Assembly (NCBI GenBank): GCA_001464955.1
Contig: LNEM01000030.1
Coordinates: 930,001-994,000 of the forward strand
Source of the DNA: Rhizobiales bacterium Ga0077537
Lineage (GTDB): Bacteria > Pseudomonadota > Alphaproteobacteria > Rhizobiales > Hyphomicrobiaceae
Direction of reading: 5' to 3'
DNA length: 64,000 nucleotides
How positions within the stretch are numbered: position 1 is the first letter of the stretch; every line of letters starts with the position of its first letter. Positions 8,296 to 17,327 of this stretch are shown piece by piece. The notes below the pieces were generated by a model. That model made no database searches, was not told where the DNA came from, and saw only the letters and a list, made by a program, of their open reading frames with translations. Both the position numbers and the translations under genes were made by a program.

Positions 8296-9567
8296 CTATC
8301 CGCGTGCCGCGCTGCGAAACCCCGCGGCGACGGCGTCGGCTTCCGAGCAGAACCAGCGCTCGCCGCGTCGCGCGCTGACCCGGATGCGAGAGTATTCCGT
8401 CGCCCATGGCAGGACGTAGATCCGGTCACCGCCTTTGACCGCTCCCTTGATCGGACAGCCCTCTGGCGCCCGCCCCTTCGCTTCCGCCCAGACCCGGCTT
8501 CGCCAGTCTTGCGGCCTCTCGGCGGTCGGCACCGACCAGATGCCGGCTTTCGCGGCCTGGGCCTCGGCCTGCGCGGTCTGATACGGCGAGACGAGTCCGA
8601 TCTCCGCGAAGGCAAAGCCGGCCCTGACGAGCTCCTGCGCCAAATCCTTTGTCCCGTCGCGGCAGCGGCCCCAGGCGACGCCCTGTTTGTCGGCCGAGCC
8701 GGCTTCGCAGGCAATGACCCGGCCCCGCACCAGGCGGGCGAGTGCCTCCCGCGCGTCGTCTCCACACGCCCATGTGCGGCCGGCGCGGGCATTCGCGCGC
8801 GGGCAACGCTGATCCGCGTCGAGCGCTTCGATCCCTGTCAGCCGGACGACCGTATTGCCGATACGCAGCGCGTCGTTGCCGATCACGGTCGCCTTGCCCT
8901 TGACCTCGACGCTCGCGCCGATGAGCGGCAATCCGGAGAGGCTCGCCAGCGAGACGCCGGGAAGCGTCCATCGCCCGGCCATCACGGCGATCCCGCCGAC
9001 GAGGAGCAGCAGCACCGCGCCAACCCCGGCGAGGCGCCACCGCGACGGCAGATCGACGATCGGTGCGATCGCTGGTCGATGGAGGATGCCGTGACCGAGC
9101 GCCAGGGCAGGCCCAAGGCTCAGAGCGAGGCAAACGGCGCCGATGGCAAGTGCAGCGATGCTTTCGCCGTCGATGGAGCCAGCCGCAAGCGCAACGCGCA
9201 GCGCCCCGGCGACGAGCGCGATCGAACCGGCGAGAAAGAGCGGCCCCGACACGCTGGACCGGCCGAGCACGTCGAGCGCCGGAGCGCCTAGCCCGCGCAA
9301 TCGCGCGAAGCCGGCTGCGGCGTGAAGCGACAGGCGTGCCATCAGCGAGCGCAGTCCGGTGCCGCCGATCTGGATGGCGTTGCGGAGTTTGTGCGCAGAG
9401 CCCTTGGCTATGACGTCGGCGGCGACACCCGCGGCCTTGGCGCCGCCGGCGACCTGTTCGCCGAATTGCTGTGCCCGGTCCCGTCGGGCTTCGCGGCGCA
9501 GCTTGATCGTCGTGCGCACGTACTGGTGCCACTCGAAGCCGTCGTCGCGCTTTTTCCAGAATCGCAT
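8296..9567 (-). CDS. membrane-anchored thermonuclease-like protein with C-terminal Sunset domain
   Basis: The 423-residue protein has an N-terminal basic, probably cytosolic ~95-residue segment. Three or four hydrophobic helices follow (residues ~105-200), then a staphylococcal-nuclease-like domain from about residue 212 (VIGNDALRIGNTVVRLTGIE, then DAREAL, GVAWGRC, DLAQELVRAGFA). The last ~50 residues have the pattern CPIKG...G.RIYVLPW...Y.R.R......GERWFCSEADA..AGFR, which matches the Sunset domain often found after SNase domains. The ATG 9567 start follows a GGGGGGAC purine stretch, and an in-frame GTG at 9585 is an alternative. The membrane anchor suggests a nuclease held at the cell surface or periplasmic face. 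Confidence 0.75.
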   Translation of the reverse strand: MRFWKKRDDGFEWHQYVRTTIKLRREARRDRAQQFGEQVAGGAKAAGVAADVIAKGSAHKLRNAIQIGGTGLRSLMARLSLHAAAGFARLRGLGAPALDVLGRSSVSGPLFLAGSIALVAGALRVALAAGSIDGESIAALAIGAVCLALSLGPALALGHGILHRPAIAPIVDLPSRWRLAGVGAVLLLLVGGIAVMAGRWTLPGVSLASLSGLPLIGASVEVKGKATVIGNDALRIGNTVVRLTGIEALDADQRCPRANARAGRTWACGDDAREALARLVRGRVIACEAGSADKQGVAWGRCRDGTKDLAQELVRAGFAFAEIGLVSPYQTAQAEAQAAKAGIWSVPTAERPQDWRSRVWAEAKGRAPEGCPIKGAVKGGDRIYVLPWATEYSRIRVSARRGERWFCSEADAVAAGFRSAARG

Positions 9568-9705
9568 CGCCGCTTGTCCCCCCACGGCTTCACGCAGTGC
9601 CGGTCACAGCAGACCTGCCCCCGCAATGATCGATCGTGGCGTAATGACGACCGATTCGGGCGCCAAAGTGGCCCGATCGATACGATGTCCCGTCGTGGGG
9701 AGGAT

Positions 9706-9780
9706 TGGAGCGGGCGAAGGGGATCGAACCCTCGACCCTCACGTTGGCAACGTGATGCTCTACCGCTGAGCTACACCCGC
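9706..9780 (-). tRNA. tRNA-Gly (anticodon GCC)
   Basis: On the minus strand the 75 bases fold as a full cloverleaf. The acceptor is GCGGGTG/CGCCCGC, the D-stem GCTC/GAGC, the anticodon stem TCACG/CGTGA with loop TTGCCAA, and the T-arm GAGGG TTCGATC CCCTT. CCA is encoded. The anticodon GCC reads GGC and GGT. Confidence 0.97.
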
Positions 9781-9893
9781 TTCCATATCTGCCGACCGAC
9801 CCAAGGGAGGCGGCAACGCGGGTTTATGACCCAAACCCCGGCATGATGCAAGGGGCAAGGTTTCAAATTCCCGGGAAGCTCGACGAGGCGGCG

Positions 9894-10715
9894 TCAGCGA
9901 GCCTCTTGGCCGCCGAGAAACGCCTGCACGAGCCCCGAAAATTGCACCGGCGCCTGCTCGAACATCGAGTGCGACGTGTCGGGAATGATGGCGGATCTGG
10001 CGCTGGGTATGGCGCTGGCGAGCGCCTTCAGCACGACGGGCAGCAGGCCCTTGGTCAGCGCCCCGCCGATGAGGAGCGTTGGCACCGCGATACGTTCGGC
10101 CGCCCCCATCGAGAAAGGTCGCCGGTCCTCGTTGATCTGGCCGATCAGCGTTGTGGCGTTGTCCCTTAGCATCTGCTTGGCCGCGGCAGGCCGCTTGGCC
10201 CACGTCCCCGCGCCATAGATCCGGTCGACGAAGCCTTGCAGCCCGCCGTCCACGTCTCCTGCGGCGATCTGTCGGGCTGCCTCGTGGATGCTTTCCACCC
10301 GCTCGGCCGTCGCCGGCTGCCCCGGCGGCATCAGCGACGCATCGAGTTCACCTCCCGGTTCCGCCAGAATGAGCCGCCTGACGAGGCCCGGCCGCTGCTC
10401 GGCGATCCGGAACGCGATGTGGCCCCCGCGCGAATGCCCCATCACGTTCACCGCGCCGACGCCGAGGCCCTCGATCAGCGCGATCATGTCGGACGTGTGC
10501 TGGGCAATCGTGAAGCCGCCGCCCTCGCCGTTCCAATGCGCCGGGAAGAAATGCCGGAGGCTTGGGATGATGAGTCGATTGCGTCGTGAGAGCGGCCCCA
10601 TGACCGGCGACCAGGATCTGAAATCGCTGAGCGAGCCGTGAATGCACAGGAGTGCGTCGCCGGAGCCGATATCCAGATAGGGTATGGCGGTGTCGCCGAC
10701 GGCCAGTGTCTTCAT
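9894..10715 (-). CDS. alpha/beta hydrolase
   Basis: The 273-residue protein has an alpha/beta-hydrolase fold. The oxyanion HG is at residues 26-27, the nucleophile elbow GHSRGG at 93-98 (Ser95), and the catalytic His lies in PDTSHSMFEQAP near residue 249. The acid is probably the Asp/Glu region around TLLIGG. Family members are hydrolases of esters, lactones or C-C bonds, and nothing here fixes the substrate. It stands alone between a tRNA and a hypothetical gene on the same strand, 40 bases apart. Confidence 0.85.
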   Translation of the reverse strand: MKTLAVGDTAIPYLDIGSGDALLCIHGSLSDFRSWSPVMGPLSRRNRLIIPSLRHFFPAHWNGEGGGFTIAQHTSDMIALIEGLGVGAVNVMGHSRGGHIAFRIAEQRPGLVRRLILAEPGGELDASLMPPGQPATAERVESIHEAARQIAAGDVDGGLQGFVDRIYGAGTWAKRPAAAKQMLRDNATTLIGQINEDRRPFSMGAAERIAVPTLLIGGALTKGLLPVVLKALASAIPSARSAIIPDTSHSMFEQAPVQFSGLVQAFLGGQEAR

Positions 10716-10755
10716 GAGCTTCAGCCTTCGATCTGCACTGCGCTTCGCATGAGTT

Positions 10756-11634
10756 CTATAGAATGTGTCTTGGTGGATCTCCAGGAGTTCGCTGACGCGT
10801 TCGCGGCGTTGAATGACTTGCGAAATCCGGCTCTGTATCGGAGCGGCGCGCCAAACACCACGAATCCAGTGTTTTGATTTTTAACTTCGCTGTCGCCATG
10901 GCCGATGGAATGGTCTGCGCGACCGGAGGATTGTAAGTTTCAGAAAGGAAGGCAGAGAAATAATTTGGTGATAATAGTTCGAGCGTAGATGTTCTGGCGG
11001 AAACGAAAACTTTGATGTCGGAAATAATACTAGGGCCTGCCGTCGCGGCCACGAGCGTCTTCGCCTCCCGCGCCAAATGCGGAAAATAACGGATTGACTG
11101 CGTATAGACCGAGAGGCTGTATTGCTTTCGTCTGATGCCCGAGGGCGCGTTCGAAAAGACGATAAGTGGCAAGGAGTGGCGATACCACGCCCCGGCGAAC
11201 GTGCCGTGCCTGTTTGTGGGCGTCGAGTCGTCCCAGCCCGGAACAGGTTCGATATGGAACGTCTTGCCCCGCCAGCTCGTGACGTAGAACTCCTGCAGAA
11301 GTTTCGGGCTGTGCAGAAGCGAGCCGATCGAGATTTCCGCAAACGGCGTACGATCGTAGGGGCCGAAATACTCGACCGTAATCTCCCAGACGCCGCCACG
11401 CCGGGCGACCGAACTGCGCATCGACCACACCGTCGGCTGATGTTGGTTCGTGCGTGGGACGATCTCGACGTGAGTTTCGCGGATTTCCTTCGGCGGAAGA
11501 TCCTTTGTTGCTAGGAAGCTGGCGACCCTCTGGACGGTGTCCGCCTTCAGCCTGTCAAAGATACGCTTCTTGCGGCCCTGCCAGACGAGGTGATCGATGA
11601 CGGCGTAATCGCGAGCGTTGAACAGGATTCCCAT
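10756..11634 (-). CDS. hypothetical protein, AT-richer than its surroundings
   Basis: This 292-residue protein belongs to no family I recognise. It is predicted soluble, with no signal or membrane helix, and is rich in aromatic and beta-forming residues (for example WEITVEYFGPYD, FYVTSWRGKTF). The last ~35 residues are Pro/Arg/Thr-rich and look disordered. ATG 11634 has a GGGGG stretch upstream, and the frame could begin five codons earlier at TTG. Base composition is visibly lower in GC than in the neighbours, with unusual codons such as ATA and TTA near the 3' end, which suggests acquisition from elsewhere. The 297 bases upstream hold no gene I can support. Confidence 0.6.
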   Translation of the reverse strand: MGILFNARDYAVIDHLVWQGRKKRIFDRLKADTVQRVASFLATKDLPPKEIRETHVEIVPRTNQHQPTVWSMRSSVARRGGVWEITVEYFGPYDRTPFAEISIGSLLHSPKLLQEFYVTSWRGKTFHIEPVPGWDDSTPTNRHGTFAGAWYRHSLPLIVFSNAPSGIRRKQYSLSVYTQSIRYFPHLAREAKTLVAATAGPSIISDIKVFVSARTSTLELLSPNYFSAFLSETYNPPVAQTIPSAMATAKLKIKTLDSWCLARRSDTEPDFASHSTPRTRQRTPGDPPRHIL

Positions 11635-11931
11635 CGATACCCCCGACAAAAAGCGCGAGCCGGACAGGGTGCAAGCCAGAGCTGCACCGATGCCAAGCTG
11701 CCGCGGCTGTGATCATTTGCTGAATGTGAGCACCCGAAATCGGCTTTTCGGAGGCGGCCGTTCCGGTATGCCGGTACGGCTGCCGATCTGCTCATCGCAG
11801 AGCATAAGTCCGCAGCGTATGGTGGCCGCACAGAGAGTTCTGGAGATTCGCTTGCATCAGGCCGGTGCGCAGCCGATAGGATCGCGTACGGAAAGGCCAA
11901 CGATCGGAACGCCAGCACTGGAACCCGACGC

Positions 11932-12615
11932 ATGAACGATTTCGGAACCCATGGCACGAGCCGGGCAAGCAGCCATGCGCATGCCGGCTTTCAGGGGCGG
12001 CGCCCCGTCTTCACTGATGTCGGTTCGGCCATCGCGGCTGTCGTGTCCCTGATCGCGCTGCTCTTCTCCGGCTACACGTTCTATGAGACGGTGCTGAAGC
12101 AGGCCGAGTTGCGGGTCTACACGTCGCCCCTGATCCATATGTACCGGCAGGACTTCCGCGACGTCTTCGCCATTCCCGTGACCATTTCCAACGACGGCGC
12201 ACAACGTGGGACGGTCTTGTCGTTCGATCTCGATATTACCCATCGGACGACGGGGCAAACGCAGCGCTTCCAGAACCTGCATTTCGGCGCATCGCCGCGC
12301 GGAGACGTGAAATTGTTCACGCCCATTACGGTCGCGGGTGGCGGCTCCTATTCGAATGTCGTGCTGTTTCACGCACTCGAAACGGGATCATTTGTCGAAA
12401 CAACGGGCGGTGTGGAGTTGCCGTTGCGTCTGACGCTGAAACTCAATGTCGATCAGTCCGACGGATGGTTCGGGCTGCTTGCGCCGCCGCCTGTCACGTT
12501 CGAGATGACGGCGAATTTCATCGCCAGCCTGCGGGATATGGAATCCGGCCGTCCGACGCAGCTGCATGACGCGCGCTGGACGGCCGCCCGAGCCAAGGCG
12601 AAAGCAGCCGAGTGA
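11932..12615 (+). CDS. hypothetical single-pass membrane protein
   Basis: This is a 227-residue protein. A short polar N-terminus is followed by one transmembrane helix (about residues 28-50, VGSAIAAVVSLIALLFSGYT). A beta-rich extracytoplasmic domain follows, in which segments such as IPVTISNDGAQRGTVLSFDL resemble an Ig-like fold. The tail is Ala/Lys-rich. I do not recognise a family. Helix followed by an Ig-like domain is a common layout for small envelope sensors or stabilising proteins. It lies between a divergent hypothetical gene and the convergent pccB. Confidence 0.65.
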   Translation: MNDFGTHGTSRASSHAHAGFQGRRPVFTDVGSAIAAVVSLIALLFSGYTFYETVLKQAELRVYTSPLIHMYRQDFRDVFAIPVTISNDGAQRGTVLSFDLDITHRTTGQTQRFQNLHFGASPRGDVKLFTPITVAGGGSYSNVVLFHALETGSFVETTGGVELPLRLTLKLNVDQSDGWFGLLAPPPVTFEMTANFIASLRDMESGRPTQLHDARWTAARAKAKAAE

Positions 12616-12674
12616 GAATTGCACCGGTTTTCGTGCGAGGCAGCAACGAGTATCAGTGAGTCGGCGCACCGCAT

Positions 12675-12735
12675 GCGCCCGCGCGGTTGCTGGTGGGCAT
12701 CCGAAGCGCCAACACGGGTCCATCCGAAGGCGCCA
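12675..12735 (+). repeat. interspersed repeat, long form (copy A)
   Basis: The head GCGCGGTTGCTGGTGGGCA is followed by two tail units, CATCCGAAGCGCC... at 12699 and CATCCGAAGGCGCC at 12721, giving a unit period of about 22 bases. The copy fills the gap between two convergent genes and runs right up to the pccB stop codon, whose CTA lies in the sequence continuing the repeat (CACTAGAG). See copies at 23340, 23505 and 38231. Confidence 0.75.
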
Positions 12736-14268
<1,533 letters not shown>

Positions 14269-14387
14269 GGGAGCGTCGTGCCTGATGTTCGAGAACCTGC
14301 AACTTGGCTCTCTACCACGGGCGCGCCGACGCGCAAATCCTGGGGCTCGGATCGGTGAACCGCCCGAACCTGTCGGGATGGGCATGA

Positions 14388-14409
14388 GGGGGGGGGGCGC
14401 CAGCGCCCC
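14388..14409 (+). repeat. G10 homopolymer and GC-only hairpin
   Basis: Ten consecutive G bases at 14388-14397 run into a GGGGCGC-CA-GCGCCCC inverted repeat (14394-14409), 30 bases downstream of the stop of the minus-strand membrane gene at 14439. No T-tract follows on either strand, so it is a weak terminator candidate. The homopolymer is also a likely sequencing or slippage hotspot. Confidence 0.4.
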
Positions 14410-14438
14410 TCCCTTAGCGACGTGCGGCCCGTCAGCGG

Positions 14439-14756
14439 TCAGACCGACGGCAGCGCCTTGCGGTTGCGCGCAATGAGGGCGACACCGACGAGGGCCAACA
14501 TGGCGAACGCAACGCCGGTCGACTGGATGATCCGGGGCGGGTACCCGTCAGCCGCGCAGAACAGGGCCAACTCGGCGAGGCCGAAGAAGCCCGTCGCGGC
14601 AAGACCGATCGCCATGCGCTCGACCAGCGTCGCCTGGAAGCGGCCGTCTGTGCGCCATTTCAGGATCGCCGGAAAAGCCAGCGCAAAGAGCACCCCGAAA
14701 GCAAGGCTCTTCGCCGCGCATGTCATCACGACCGGACCGTAGATCAACTCCATCAT
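14439..14756 (-). CDS. small membrane protein, hypothetical
   Basis: The 105-residue protein is mostly hydrophobic, with three to four predicted helices (about residues 7-28, 40-60, 75-98) and a basic C-terminus, consistent with the inner membrane. The start is the first of two consecutive ATGs (14756), with AGGGAA seven bases upstream. The open frame continues ~25 codons further but is polar and unlike a family start. I recognise no domain. Confidence 0.6.
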   Translation of the reverse strand: MMELIYGPVVMTCAAKSLAFGVLFALAFPAILKWRTDGRFQATLVERMAIGLAATGFFGLAELALFCAADGYPPRIIQSTGVAFAMLALVGVALIARNRKALPSV

Positions 14757-14856
14757 GGCGCAGTTCCCTGTGTTAGAGCGTGCCGCTCTCTGTTTTGAAC
14801 TGCGATCAGTATGTCTGGGGATGAAGTGCAAATCAAGACGGTTCGGATTGAAAATA

Positions 14857-14874
14857 GATCACGCTTCCGTGATC
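14857..14874. repeat. perfect inverted repeat (possible operator)
   Basis: GATCACG-CTTC-CGTGATC forms a 7-bp perfect palindrome with a 4-base spacer. It lies in the 239-base gap between the divergent small membrane gene (start 14756) and the flavoprotein gene (start 14996). Position and symmetry would suit a repressor site or a small hairpin. No regulator gene is adjacent. Confidence 0.3.
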
Positions 14875-14995
14875 GATCGGTCTGCTATGTGCAACGCGCG
14901 CCTGTCGACCGCATGCGAATGCGGGCTGACGCTAGCCGCCGAGGTGTGCAAACGTGCGCATCTCACTTTTCGCTTCCAGCCGTGACGAGACGTCC

Positions 14996-16408
14996 ATGAG
15001 CGCTCCCGAAATTCTGTCCCGCATCGTCGGCCCTGCCGCCTGCCTCACGTCTGCCGACGACGTCGCTCCCTACGCGGTGGACTGGCGCGGCTCCTACCGG
15101 GGGACGCCAGCCGCGGTCGTGAAGCCGGCGACGACGGCCGAAGTTTCGAATGTCGTTCGCGCCTGTGGTGAGACAGGTCTCGCGATCGTCCCGGCCGGTG
15201 GCCGGACGGGGCTTTGCGGGGGCACGGTGCCGCCGGCCAACGGTCCGCAGTCGATCGTGCTGTCACTCGAGCGGATGAACCGTGTCCGGTCGATCGACGC
15301 GCTGGATTTCTCGATCGTGGCGGAGGCAGGCTGTGTCGTGCAGAACATACAGCAGGCAGCCGCCGACGCGGGTCGACTGTTCCCGATCCAGTGGGGTGCC
15401 CAGGGTACGGCGCAGATCGGCGGCATGCTCTCCACGAACGCGGGTGGCATTCGTACCCTCAAGTGGGGCAATGCCCGCGAACTCGTGCTCGGCCTGGAGG
15501 TGGTGCTCCCAGATGGCCGTGTCCTCGACGATCTCCGGCGCGTGCGGAAGGACAACAGCGGCTACGCCCTGCGCCATCTCTTCATCGGAGCCGAGGGCAC
15601 GCTCGGCGTCATCACTGCGGCCGCGCTCCGCCTGCAACCCGTCCTGAAGCGCGTCGAGACGGCGTTCGTGGCTGTCCCAAGTCCCGAGGCCGCGCTGGCG
15701 CTTTACGGCCGCTTCATGGACTCGGGCGCCGACCTCGTCGCCTTCGAGTTGTGCGCCCGCTATTGCATGGAAACCGCGGCCAAGCACGGCGTCGGACTGC
15801 GCATGCCGCTGCCGCTCGAAAGCCCCTGGTTCGTGATGGTCGAGATCGCCGCTGCCCACCCGAGCGTGCCTCTGCGGGAGATGCTGGAGGAGGTTCTGTC
15901 GGAGGCCATCGAAACGGGCGAGGCGACGGACGCCTCACTGGCCGACAGCGAGGCACAGCGCCTCGGCATCTGGAAGATCCGCGAGGACTACCCCGAGTGC
16001 TCGAGGCTCGAGGGGCCGGCCGTCAACACCGATACCGCCGTTCCGGTCTCGGCCGTCCCGGCATTCCTGGAGAAGGCGATCCGTGAAGTGGCCGCACGCT
16101 GGCCCGAGGGCCGCATCTCGGCCATCGGCCACGCGGGCGACGGCAACATCCATTTCGGCCTGCACGCCCCCGCCGGCTGGAGCCACGGTCGCCCGGCGTG
16201 GGCCGAGCGCGCCGACGGCTTCGAGGCGCTGGTCAACGCCATTGCCGTGTCGCTCGGAGGAAGCTTTTCCGCCGAGCACGGCATCGGCGTGTCGAAGCGT
16301 CATGCCATGGCGACCCACAAGAGCCCGATCGCCCTCGACGTCATGCGCCAGATCAAGGCTGCCCTCGACCCGGAAACGCGCATGAACCCCGGCAAGGTCC
16401 TGCCCTGA
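14996..16408 (+). CDS. FAD-binding oxidoreductase, GlcD/D-2-hydroxyacid dehydrogenase type
   Basis: The 470-residue protein has an N-terminal PCMH-type FAD domain with the PP-loop PAGGRTGLCGGTVP (about 66-79) and the GG.LSTNAGG segment. A FAD-oxidase C-terminal domain carries the metal/substrate-like IGHAGDGNIHF motif and the SAEHGIG and DP...MNPGK signatures. Relatives include glycolate oxidase GlcD, D-lactate dehydrogenase and D-2-hydroxyglutarate dehydrogenase. Sequence alone does not separate these. GlcE/GlcF are absent, which argues against glycolate oxidase. ATG 14996 matches the usual start. Confidence 0.88.
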   Translation: MSAPEILSRIVGPAACLTSADDVAPYAVDWRGSYRGTPAAVVKPATTAEVSNVVRACGETGLAIVPAGGRTGLCGGTVPPANGPQSIVLSLERMNRVRSIDALDFSIVAEAGCVVQNIQQAAADAGRLFPIQWGAQGTAQIGGMLSTNAGGIRTLKWGNARELVLGLEVVLPDGRVLDDLRRVRKDNSGYALRHLFIGAEGTLGVITAAALRLQPVLKRVETAFVAVPSPEAALALYGRFMDSGADLVAFELCARYCMETAAKHGVGLRMPLPLESPWFVMVEIAAAHPSVPLREMLEEVLSEAIETGEATDASLADSEAQRLGIWKIREDYPECSRLEGPAVNTDTAVPVSAVPAFLEKAIREVAARWPEGRISAIGHAGDGNIHFGLHAPAGWSHGRPAWAERADGFEALVNAIAVSLGGSFSAEHGIGVSKRHAMATHKSPIALDVMRQIKAALDPETRMNPGKVLP

Positions 16409-16432
16409 CGTTCGCTTGCCCCGGCGCCCCGT

Positions 16433-16636
16433 TCAGCGAAAGGCCTCGCCGGGCTTCACACCGATCGCCTTGAGGATCATGGCAAGCGGGCAGAAGCCCG
16501 TGAACGCCGCCTGCAGCAGGTTTGCGCCGACGAAGGCCGTGAGCCAGAGCCAGTTCGGGCTGTGGGCGTGGGCGAGCCAGAGGCTGACGAGCACCACGAT
16601 TCCGGCGAAAGCCATCACGATCCGGTCGATGGACAT
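16433..16636 (-). CDS. DUF2892 small membrane protein
   Basis: The 67-residue protein has two transmembrane helices and the DUF2892 pattern: MSIDR.V at the N-terminus, a central W....G.NLLQ..FTGFCP segment, then ILK..GVK. Members resemble the membrane tail of YgaP-type rhodaneses and have no proven role on their own. It lies downstream of the [2Fe-2S] gene on the same strand, 109 bases apart, and is convergent with the flavoprotein. Confidence 0.85.
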   Translation of the reverse strand: MSIDRIVMAFAGIVVLVSLWLAHAHSPNWLWLTAFVGANLLQAAFTGFCPLAMILKAIGVKPGEAFR

Positions 16637-16745
16637 GGGTCACTCCGATCTGTTGCTCATGGCAAACTGCCCCGCCGGACCGGCCGCCGTCACTGCGATC
16701 TGTCAATCGCGGCCCGATTTCGCGGAGGCCGGTCGGAACCGGGCG

Positions 16746-17207
16746 CTACGGCCCCCGGCCAATCTCCGCGGCCCGCTTGATGGCGGCGCGCACGCGCTGG
16801 TAGGTGCCGCACCGGCAGAGATTGCTGATCGCGCCGTCGATCTCGGCGTCGGTCGGTTCCGGCGATCGCGCCAGAAGCGCGACGGCGGCCAGGATCATCC
16901 CCGCCTGACAATAGCCGCACTGCGCCACATCGAGTTCGATCCAGGCGCGCTGCACCGGATGCGAGACGTCGGCGCTGAGCCCCTCGATGGTCACGATCGT
17001 GGCCTGCGGCGTCACCTCGCCGACCTTGATCGAGCAGGAGCGCCGCGCCGTCCCGTCGATCAGCACCGTGCAGGCGCCACACGCGCCGATTCCGCACCCG
17101 TATTTGGTCCCGATCAGCCCGGCCGCCTCCCTGAGCGCCCACAGGAGTGGCATCTCGTCGTCGACCGCGAGATCGAGCACCTTTCCGTTGATCTTCAGCT
17201 TTGCCAT
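16746..17207 (-). CDS. (2Fe-2S)-binding subunit of a xanthine-oxidase-family hydroxylase, without its partner
   Basis: The 153-residue protein has a plant-type ferredoxin domain with C38, C43, C46 and C58 and a second all-helical cluster domain with C97, C100 (CGYCQAGM), C131 and C133 (CRC). This is the small subunit (IorA/CoxS type) of molybdenum hydroxylases, which passes electrons from the Mo-cofactor subunit. All eight cluster cysteines are present. Normally the large subunit gene follows directly, but here the next gene is the DUF2892 protein and no molybdopterin-binding subunit lies in the window. Confidence 0.9.
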   Translation of the reverse strand: MAKLKINGKVLDLAVDDEMPLLWALREAAGLIGTKYGCGIGACGACTVLIDGTARRSCSIKVGEVTPQATIVTIEGLSADVSHPVQRAWIELDVAQCGYCQAGMILAAVALLARSPEPTDAEIDGAISNLCRCGTYQRVRAAIKRAAEIGRGP

Positions 17208-17327
17208 GGAGCGCGCCCGTTGGACCGGCGTGGCTGCCTGCCCGCCAAAGCTTCACTGCGGCGCGGGCCGCGCAAAATCAAGCCCAGACCCTTCTGGATC
17301 GGGATCAACTGGCTGTTGTCGCGAGGC

